DNA from: an uncultured Bacilli bacterium
GTDB taxonomy: Bacteria > Bacillota_I > Bacilli_A > RF39 > UBA660
Direction: 5' to 3'
DNA: 8,347 nucleotides
NCBI GenBank assembly: GCA_944372275.1
Contig: CALVYO010000052.1
Location: 1 to 8,347, forward strand
Shown: positions 1 through 6,200 of the stretch, in pieces
How positions within the stretch are numbered: position 1 is the stretch's first letter
Layout of the letters: each line of letters begins with the position of its first letter
Program-made: the position numbers and the translations under genes
The notes under the pieces: generated by a model
The model's input: the letters and a program-made list of their open reading frames with translations, nothing else
What the model was told of the DNA's origin: nothing
Database searches by the model: none

Positions 1-221
1 ATATTCCTTGGACTACTAATTATGTCAATTACAATAATAATTTAAAAGATATATTAAAAATAAATATTGAAGCAGAAACATTAGCAATTAAAAATTATAA
101 TAATTTAATTAAAGTAATAGATGATAAATATATTAAAGAATTATTAAATAGAATTATTATTGATGAAGAAATTCATTTAAAAATATTTAAAGATTTATAT
201 GAAAAAAATAGTCAACAATGA
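1..221 (+). CDS. Ferritin-like diiron-fold protein, C-terminal part only (truncated by window edge)
   Basis: The frame starting at base 3 is open from the window edge to a TGA at 219-221 and gives 72 residues; the N-terminus and start codon lie outside. The visible part has two amphipathic helices in the style of helices 3 and 4 of a ferritin-like four-helix bundle. The first carries E25 within IEAET, followed seven residues on by Y32. The second carries D54-E55-E56-I57-H58, a typical ExxH metal-binding motif. In this superfamily such residues bind half of a dinuclear iron or manganese centre; the other half would be in the missing N-terminal helices. The fold assignment is fairly secure, but the activity (iron storage, oxidase, catalase-like or rubrerythrin-like) cannot be told from this piece. 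The gene converges on the tRNA gene and its stop codon lies inside a terminator stem. Reading TGA as Trp would add only WLFIFIW and enter the tRNA, so TGA is taken as the stop. Confidence 0.75.
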   Translation, partial: IPWTTNYVNYNNNLKDILKINIEAETLAIKNYNNLIKVIDDKYIKELLNRIIIDEEIHLKIFKDLYEKNSQQ

Positions 222-233
222 CTATTTATTTTT
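202..233. terminator. Bidirectional intrinsic terminator between the ferritin-like gene and tRNA-Met
   Basis: A perfect 9-bp inverted repeat, AAATAGTCA (206-214) and TGACTATTT (219-227), encloses a 4-base loop (ACAA on plus). On the plus strand it is followed by ATTTTT (228-233). On the minus strand it is followed by a run of seven T (208-202, partly inside the stem). It therefore has the form of a rho-independent terminator in both directions and serves the two convergent genes. The TGA stop of the ferritin-like gene is the first codon of the plus-strand 3' arm. Confidence 0.8.
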
Positions 234-236
234 ATA

Positions 237-313
237 TGGTAGCGAGAGGGGGATTCGAACCCTCGACCTACTGGGTATGAACCAGTTGCTCTAGCCAACT
301 GAGCTATCTCGCC
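237..313 (-). tRNA. tRNA-Met (CAU), elongator type
   Basis: The minus strand folds into a 77-nt cloverleaf with an encoded CCA: acceptor GGCGAGA/TCTCGCT, D stem GCTC/GAGC, anticodon stem ACTGG/CCAGT with loop TTCATAC, variable loop AGGTC, T loop TTCGAAT and discriminator A73. The anticodon is CAT. The anticodon stem has T29-A41 instead of the three G-C pairs of an initiator, and position 1 pairs with position 72 as a G-U wobble rather than being the C-A type mismatch, so this is not the initiator. G2-C71, C3-G70 and A73 agree with methionine identity and argue against lysidine tRNA-Ile2. One oddity is an A50-C64 mismatch in the T stem (GAGGG against CCCCC). It appears to have its own promoter just upstream and a terminator 10 bases after the CCA. 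Confidence 0.95.
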
Positions 314-354
314 AAAAATTGAACAATATAATAATATCATATTAATTCAATTTT
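314..354 (-). terminator. Weak AT-rich hairpin with T-run, possible terminator of the glyA-folD unit
   Basis: A perfect 9-bp inverted repeat, AAAATTGAA (315-323) with TTCAATTTT (346-354), lies between the last gene of the glyA-folD unit and the tRNA. A further 5-bp repeat (325-329 with 339-343) sits inside the 22-base loop. On the minus strand the hairpin ends in five T just before the tRNA. The main stem has only one G-C pair, so termination would be inefficient, and chance is possible in such AT-rich DNA. The tRNA promoter is embedded in it. Confidence 0.35.
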
Positions 355-359
355 GACAA
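331..359 (-). promoter_or_regulatory. Probable sigma-A promoter of tRNA-Met
   Basis: On the minus strand TTGTCA (359-354, five of six matches to TTGACA) is followed by a 17-base spacer and TATTAT (336-331, five of six matches to TATAAT). A TGA directly before the -10 box gives an extended -10 element. A start about seven bases downstream, near position 324, would leave a leader of about 10 nt before the mature tRNA 5' end at 313. The spacing is ideal and the downstream gene is a stable RNA, which strengthens the call despite the AT-rich background. Confidence 0.65.
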
Positions 360-366
360 TAGTTTT

Positions 367-1188
367 CTAACTTTTTTTATTTAAAATTCTTTGTTTTGCT
401 TTTTGCATATTTTCGGTTTCATAATCTACTATAAATCCACTTTTCATTTGTGATAATAATATATTTCTTTGATTATTTAATTTTGAACTATCTTGTAATA
501 CTCTTTTTAAAATATACAAATCTCCTAATAAATCTGATTCAAATAGTTTATCACTTAATGAAATTAATATAAATAATTTAAGAAATTTTATTTTTGACTT
601 TTGAATATTATATATTTCTTCCGTACTTAAATCGGATTCAATGAAAAGAAAACTTATATCTTCTAAAGAATTAAAAGCAAAATTAAATTCTAAAATATCT
701 GTTCCTCTTAAAAATTTTCTTTCTTTATTTATTTCTTTTTTTCTTTCTTCTAAAGCATTTTTAAATAACAATAATGTTTCTTTATTAGGATTTGCAAAAT
801 CAATTCTTTCACTTAAATTTTTTATTTCAATATCACAAATTTTGTCAAAAAATTTAGCCATAAAATTCATATCAGTACAAAGATGACTTTCACTTAATAA
901 TATTTTTGAATCTTCAAATTTAGTTTCATAGACTTCACTAAAATATAATTCCATAAGTTGTTGAATATTAGGATTAGAACTAAATAAATAATTATTTATA
1001 TCTATTCCTCTTTCCCTTATTTTTTTTAATTCCATTTGAATTAAATCATCAAAATTTATACCTAAATTTTTAATTCTATTTTTTAATTCTATTTCTGCAA
1101 ATTTTCGTAAAAATGAATTTTGTTTATCATCAACAATTATCAATATTAAATGCGAAATAGGTAATTTAATTAAATTTTTTATTTTCAT
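367..1188 (-). CDS. Conserved-looking hypothetical protein, function unknown
   Basis: This is a 273-residue protein that I do not recognise. The start chosen is the ATG at 1188-1186, because AGGTGA (1199-1194) is a Shine-Dalgarno five bases before it. A GTG three codons upstream (1197-1195) is in frame but is itself part of that Shine-Dalgarno, so the longer 276-residue version is unlikely. The protein begins with a short hydrophobic stretch (about residues 9-19), too short for a convincing membrane span, and then looks mostly helical and highly charged. A second short hydrophobic patch lies near residues 202-211, and the end is lysine-rich. It has two cysteines (104, 118), no tryptophan, and no nucleotide-binding, zinc or catalytic motif that I can identify. 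It follows folD directly and is probably co-transcribed with glyA-folD. Co-location with one-carbon genes is not evidence of a folate function. It looks soluble and cytoplasmic. Confidence 0.7.
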   Translation of the reverse strand: MKIKNLIKLPISHLILIIVDDKQNSFLRKFAEIELKNRIKNLGINFDDLIQMELKKIRERGIDINNYLFSSNPNIQQLMELYFSEVYETKFEDSKILLSESHLCTDMNFMAKFFDKICDIEIKNLSERIDFANPNKETLLLFKNALEERKKEINKERKFLRGTDILEFNFAFNSLEDISFLFIESDLSTEEIYNIQKSKIKFLKLFILISLSDKLFESDLLGDLYILKRVLQDSSKLNNQRNILLSQMKSGFIVDYETENMQKAKQRILNKKS

Positions 1189-1193
1189 AATTT

Positions 1194-1199
1194 TCACCT
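1194..1199 (-). promoter_or_regulatory. Ribosome binding site of the hypothetical gene, overlapping the folD stop codon
   Basis: AGGTGA begins within the TAG stop codon of folD (1200-1198) and ends five bases before the ATG at 1188. It decides the start of the hypothetical gene in favour of ATG rather than the GTG at 1197, and it implies that ribosomes finishing folD can feed the next gene. Confidence 0.7.
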
Positions 1200-2025
1200 A
1201 TAAATTTTTTTCATAATTTCTTAACACATTATAAAGTAACATAGCAACTGTCATAGGACCTACACCACCAGGAACTGGTGTTATATAAGATGCTATATCT
1301 TTAATCTCATCATAATTAACGTCACCATATAATTTACCATCGACTCTATTCATACCTACATCAATAACTACAGCATTTTCTTTTACCATTTCTTTTGTTA
1401 TTAAATCTTTTTTACCAACTGCACTTATTAATATATCTGCTTGTTTCGTAAAATAATCTAAATGTTCTGTTTTAGAATGACAAATCGTAACAGTTGCATC
1501 TTTTTGTAATAATAACATAGATAATGGTTTACCAACTAAATTAGATCTACCTACAACTACTGCATGTTTACCTTTTAAATCAATATTATATTCTTCTAAC
1601 AATTTGATAATTCCATTAGGAGTACAAGGAATTAAATTATTATTACCTTTAAACAACATTCCCATATTTATATTGGTTAAGCCATCGACATCTTTATCTT
1701 TATTAATTAAATTCAATAACTTATATTGATTAAATTTTGAAGGAATTGGTAATTGAATTAAAATACCATTTACATAAGGATCATTATTTAATTCAATAAT
1801 TTTATTAATTATCTCTTGTTCTAACGCTTCTTCTTCAAATTTAGTATGAATAAAATTGATACCAACATATTCGCAAGCTTTTGCTTTAGTTCTAATATAT
1901 ATATTACTTGCTTCATCATTACCAATTTGAATAACTGCTAAAGTTGGTTTAATTAAATAATTTTTAGTTTTTGATTTAATCTCATCTTTTATTTTATTGC
2001 TTAATGCTTTTCCATCTAATAACAT
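1198..2025 (-). CDS. folD: Bifunctional methylene-THF dehydrogenase / methenyl-THF cyclohydrolase
   Basis: FolD is a cytoplasmic enzyme that oxidises 5,10-methylene-THF with NADP+ to 5,10-methenyl-THF and hydrolyses this to 10-formyl-THF, feeding purine synthesis and formylation of initiator Met-tRNA. The 275 residues are close to the usual family length. The N-terminal catalytic domain has Y43 and K47 in NIYIRTKAKA (the Tyr-x-x-x-Lys pair, Y50/K54 in E. coli numbering), Q91 in QLPIP, and D114 in KDVDG (D121 in E. coli). The dinucleotide-binding domain has VVVGRSNLVGKP at about 157-168, and PGGVGPMT at about 252-259 closes the active site. The Arg-Ser after VVVG fits NADP use. The start ATG lies one base after the glyA stop and has GGAGGG (2036-2031) five bases upstream, inside the glyA end, so translation is probably coupled. 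GlyA next door makes its substrate. The stop is TAG. Confidence 0.96.
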   Translation of the reverse strand: MLLDGKALSNKIKDEIKSKTKNYLIKPTLAVIQIGNDEASNIYIRTKAKACEYVGINFIHTKFEEEALEQEIINKIIELNNDPYVNGILIQLPIPSKFNQYKLLNLINKDKDVDGLTNINMGMLFKGNNNLIPCTPNGIIKLLEEYNIDLKGKHAVVVGRSNLVGKPLSMLLLQKDATVTICHSKTEHLDYFTKQADILISAVGKKDLITKEMVKENAVVIDVGMNRVDGKLYGDVNYDEIKDIASYITPVPGGVGPMTVAMLLYNVLRNYEKNL

Positions 2026-2026
2026 A

Positions 2027-3235
2027 TTATCCCTCCAATGGATATTTATCAGTTATTTTCTTTACTCTTAACTTTAATTGTTCCTTATTTTTACCATTTA
2101 AAGCATCAACGATAATATTTCCTATTTCAACAAAATCTTCTTCTTTTAAACCTCTAGTAGTCATAGCAGGACTTCCTAATCTTATACCACTAGTTTTAAA
2201 AGGTGATTCTTTATCAAAAGGAATAGTATTTTTATTTACGGTAATATTAACCTCATCTAATAATGTTTCTGCTTCTTTACCAGTCATATTTAAACTAGTA
2301 ACATCAACTAAAATTAAATGATTATCCGTTCCATCGGAAACTATTCTCAAACCATTATCTGTTAATACTTTAGATAAAGCTTTAATATTTTTTAAAACTT
2401 GTTCTTGATAAGTTTTAAATGAAGGTTGTAATGCTTCGTAAAAACATTCTGCTTTTGCAGCAATAACATGCATAAGTGGTCCGCCTTGAATACCAGGGAA
2501 AATAATCTTATTTATCTTTTTAATTATTTCTTCATTATTAGTTAAAATTATTCCCCCTCTAGGTCCCCTTAATGTTTTATGAGTAGTCGAAGTTACAACA
2601 TCTGCATAAGGAAGTGGTGATGGGTGTAATCCAGTGGCCACTAACCCAGCAATATGAGCCATATCAACCATTAAATAAGCCCCTACTTTATCAGCAATTT
2701 CTCTAAATCTTTTAAAATCTATTATTCTTGAATAAGCAGATGCTCCAGCAATAATCATTTTTGGCTTTGTTTCTAAAGCTAACTTTTCTAACTTATCATA
2801 ATCAATCATTTCTGTTTTTGGATCAACATCATAACTAATTATTTCATATTCTAAACCACTAAAATTAATTGGATGGCCATGAGTTAAATGTCCACCATGT
2901 GATAAATTCATTCCCATTACCTTATCACCAACATTTAATAAGGCCTTATATACTGCCATATTCGCACTACTTCCTGAATGAGGTTGAACATTAGCATATT
3001 TACATTCAAATAATTTAGTTACATATTCGATAGCTAAATCTTCAACTGTATCAACATTGACACATCCCCCATAATATCTTTTTCCAGAATATCCTTCAGC
3101 ATATTTATTAGTAAATATGCTACCTTGTAAAGTTAAAACATCTTTTGAAACATAATTTTCTGACGCAATTAATTCAATATTATTTTGTTGTCTTAATTTT
3201 TCTTTTTCTAAGGCTTCTTTTATTTTTATATCCAT
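2027..3235 (-). CDS. glyA: Serine hydroxymethyltransferase
   Basis: GlyA is a cytoplasmic PLP enzyme that converts serine and THF to glycine and 5,10-methylene-THF, the main entry of one-carbon units. The 402 residues are slightly short of the common 410-420 but cover the whole fold. Visible motifs are ELIASENYVS (21-30), YAEGYSGKRYYGG (45-57, with E47 and Y55 of the active site), the PLP-ring aspartate D191 and H194 in VDMAHIAG, the Schiff-base lysine K220 in STTHKTLRGPRGG, and R352 in GIRLGSPAMTTRG, which binds the substrate carboxylate. The ATG start has GGAGATGA (3248-3241) upstream. It is separated from rpoC by an intrinsic terminator followed by its own extended -10 promoter, so it probably begins a glyA-folD-hypothetical transcription unit. 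No riboswitch fits in the 64 bases before it. The stop TAA is one base from the folD start. Confidence 0.98.
   Translation of the reverse strand: MDIKIKEALEKEKLRQQNNIELIASENYVSKDVLTLQGSIFTNKYAEGYSGKRYYGGCVNVDTVEDLAIEYVTKLFECKYANVQPHSGSSANMAVYKALLNVGDKVMGMNLSHGGHLTHGHPINFSGLEYEIISYDVDPKTEMIDYDKLEKLALETKPKMIIAGASAYSRIIDFKRFREIADKVGAYLMVDMAHIAGLVATGLHPSPLPYADVVTSTTHKTLRGPRGGIILTNNEEIIKKINKIIFPGIQGGPLMHVIAAKAECFYEALQPSFKTYQEQVLKNIKALSKVLTDNGLRIVSDGTDNHLILVDVTSLNMTGKEAETLLDEVNITVNKNTIPFDKESPFKTSGIRLGSPAMTTRGLKEEDFVEIGNIIVDALNGKNKEQLKLRVKKITDKYPLEG
2031..2036 (-). promoter_or_regulatory. Ribosome binding site of folD inside the glyA coding end
   Basis: GGAGGG on the minus strand encodes part of the last two codons of glyA (Glu-Gly) and stands five bases before the folD ATG. 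It is a near-consensus Shine-Dalgarno. Confidence 0.8.
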
Positions 3236-3254
3236 TTAAATCATCTCCAACTAT

Positions 3255-3263
3255 AGTATATCA
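3255..3263 (-). promoter_or_regulatory. Probable extended -10 promoter of glyA
   Basis: The minus strand reads TGATATACT (3263-3255): a TGn extension and a -10 box with five of six matches to TATAAT. The expected -35 position falls in the T-tract of the rpoC terminator and has no good match, so the promoter would rely on the extended -10. A start at about 3252-3248 would leave a leader of only 13-17 nt, essentially just the Shine-Dalgarno. Confidence 0.5.
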
Positions 3264-3264
3264 T

Positions 3265-3299
3265 AAAAAAAGAAAAAACTCTATTCTATCGAATAAAGT
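3265..3299 (-). terminator. Intrinsic terminator after rpoC
   Basis: Directly after the rpoC TAA, minus-strand arms ACTTTATTC (3299-3291) and GAATAGAGT (3286-3278) form a 9-bp stem with one G-U pair and a GATA loop. It is followed by the T-tract TTTTTCTTTTTTT (3277-3265). This is a textbook rho-independent terminator and ends the rpoBC transcript. Confidence 0.88.
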
Positions 3300-6200
3300 T
3301 TAATCCATTAATTCTTGTTCTAAAGCTTCTAATGGTTCATCATCAATGTAAGGTATCTCCAAATCATAACTAGATTTACGATACTTTTTAGCTCCAGTTC
3401 CTGCTGGAATTAATTTACCTATAATAACGTTTTCTTTTAAACCATTTAATTCATCAACTTTACCATGAATTGCTGCATCAGTTAAAATTCTAGTAGTTTC
3501 TTGGAATGATGCAGCAGATAAGAATGAATCTGTTTCCAAACTTGCTTTAGTAATGCCTAATAATACTGGTCTACCTAAAGCAGGAGTTTTTCCTTCAAGA
3601 ATTAATTTTTTATTTGTATTAGCAAAATGATTTATATTAACCATCGTTCCTGGTAAGTAATATGAATCACCTGATGAAATAATTTTAATTTTAGATATCA
3701 TTCGTTTAGCAATAATTTCAACGTGTTTGTCAGAAATACTAACACCTTGTGATTGATAAACTTTTTGAATTTCCAATAAAATGTATTGTTGTACAGTAAT
3801 TGGATCAGTAACAACTAACAATTCTTTTGGACTAATAGCACCGAATGTTAATTTGTCACCAGCTTCTACTTCTTGATTAACTTCAACTAAAACTTTCGCA
3901 CCGTAATTTGTAGTATGAACTTTAGTTTCGGCATCATTAGCAACAGTAATTTCATATTTACCATTAGATTCTTCGATCTTTGTAACTTTACCATTAATTT
4001 CAGAAATAGTTGATTTACCTTTTGGATTACGTGCTTCAAATAATTCTTGAACACGAGGTAAACCTTGAGTAATATCGTCTCCTGCAACACCACCAGAATT
4101 GATAGTACGCATTGTTAATTGGGTACCAGGTTCACCAATTGATTGAGCAGCCATAATACCTACGGCTTCCCCTACTTCAACAATTGAACCAGTTGCTAAG
4201 TTACGACCATAACATTTACAACATACACCGTGTTCAGTTTTACAAGTTAAAACTGTTCTAATAGGTACTTTAGTAATACCTGCTTTAATAATTTTATCGG
4301 CTAATTGTTCAGTAATATAAGTATTTCTTTCGGCTATTACATCCTTAGTTTCTGGATTGATAACTCTTTTACTAGTATATCTACCAACAATACGATCTCT
4401 TAAACTTTCGATTACAGTATTATTTTTATCATCGATAAATGCTTCAACGATAACACCTTCAGTAGTACCACAATCATCTTCTTTAACGATTATATCTTGT
4501 GATACATCAACTAAACGTCTTGTTAAATATCCAGCATCTGCAGTTTTTAACGCTGTATCAACAGCACCTTTACGAGCACCATGAGTGGCTAAGAAGAATT
4601 CTGATACGTTAGCACCTTCAGTAAATGATGATGTAATTGGTATCTCAACCGCTTCACCAGTTGGTTTCATCATTAATCCACGCATACCAGCCATTTGGTT
4701 ATAGTTAGACATATTACCACGAGCACCAGAATCGATCATCATTGAAATAGAATTTTCTTTGTGAGTTTTAATAAATCCTTCTAATTCACTAGCAATCTTA
4801 TCTTTTGCTTCGTTCCATGTATCTACAACATTTTCATATCTTTCTCTATCAGTTATTAAACCACGTTTAAATTGTTTATTGATAGTTTCTACTTTTGCTC
4901 TTGCTTCAGCTAATACTTCTGGTTTAGTTTTAGATTCGATAATATCACCAATACCGATTGATATACCAGATAAAGTAGAATATTTAAATCCTAAATCTTT
5001 CATCTTATCAAGCATAACCGATGTTTCAGTTGTTTGATATCTCTTATATATTTGGGCAATTAATTTAGTTAATACTTTTTTACCAAAAGGTTTAACTAAT
5101 TCCATTTTTTCAATTTCTTCTTTTATATTTTTTCCCTTATCGATAAAGTATTTACTTGGCGTAATTTTTTCGATATTTTCTTCTGTTCCATCATTGATAT
5201 ATTGGAAACTATCAGGGAATATTTCATTAAATAATAATTTACCTGGAGTAGTAACTAAATATTTATCTAAATATTTGTCAGGGAATATCTTGTGTTTAAA
5301 TGAACGTGCTGGAATAGCAATACGAGTATGTAAAGTTATTTCTCTTCTTTCATATGCCATTAAAGCTTCGTTATCATTTTTAAATACTCTTCCCTCACCT
5401 TTTAAATTAGCTTTTTCAATAGTAATATAATAGTTACCTAAAATCATATCTTGACCTGGTGTAACAATTGGTTGTCCATCCTTAGGAGATAAAATGTTAT
5501 TAGCACCTAACATTAATATTCTGGCTTCAGCTTGAGCCTCATCTGAAATAGGAACGTGAACAGCCATTTGGTCACCATCGAAGTCAGCATTAAATGCCGC
5601 ACAAACTAATGGATGTAATCTGATACTTCTACCTTCGATTAATTTAGGTTGGAATGCTTGAATACCTAATCTATGTAATGTTGGAGCACGGTTTAACATA
5701 ACTGGATGTTCAGCGATAACTTCTTCGACAATATCCCATACTCTTTCATCTTGGTTTTCAATCATTTTTTTAGCTGCTTTGATGTTTGATGCTATTTCTT
5801 TAGTAACTAAGCCGTGAATAACGTGTGGTTTGAATAATTCCAAAGCCATTTCTTTTGGAATGCCACATTCGTACATTTTAAGTGATGGACCTACTACGAT
5901 AACTGAACGACCAGAGTAATCGACACGTTTACCTAATAAGTTTTGTCTAAATCTACCTTGTTTACCTTTTAACATACTTGCTAAAGATTTTAAAGGTCTA
6001 TTACCAGCACCGGTTATATTTCTTCCACGTCTACCATTATCAAATAAAGCATCTACTGCTTCTTGAAGCATACGTTTTTCATTTTGAATGATAATTGAAG
6101 GAGCACCTAATTCCATCAATTTTTTAAGACGATTATTACGATTGATAACTCTTCTATATAAATCATTTAAATCAGAGGTTGCAAATCTACCACCATCTAA

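Noticed and set aside
219..242. Ferritin-like frame extended through TGA to TAG at 240-242 under code 4
   Set aside because: The extension is a short hydrophobic string overlapping the terminator and the tRNA CCA end, and other genes show standard code usage.
237..313. tRNA as initiator tRNA-fMet, or as tRNA-Ile2 with lysidine
   Set aside because: It lacks the three G-C pairs of the initiator anticodon stem and has a G1-U72 pair. The acceptor pairs G2-C71 and C3-G70 with A73 match elongator Met. A link to folD through formylation was therefore not claimed.
641..886. Open frame of 81 codons on the plus strand
   Set aside because: It lies wholly antisense to the hypothetical gene, is low-complexity and Phe/Ser/Leu-rich as expected of the reverse of an AT-rich gene, and has no ribosome binding site or family match.
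2004..2321. Open frame of 105 codons on the plus strand
   Set aside because: It is antisense to the glyA end and crosses the glyA-folD junction. glyA is certain from its motifs, and the frame looks like reverse-strand noise.
3236..3299. Riboswitch (THF, glycine or SAM) ahead of glyA
   Set aside because: The only structure is the rpoC terminator hairpin; the probable promoter lies downstream of it and leaves a leader of under 20 nt.
3887..4093. Open frame of 68 codons on the minus strand within rpoC
   Set aside because: It is an alternative frame of rpoC with an Lys/Leu/Val-rich product and no plausible start signal.
4357..5430. Two plus-strand open frames (4357-4584 and 5194-5430)
   Set aside because: Both are antisense to conserved parts of rpoC, with no start signals and no recognisable product.
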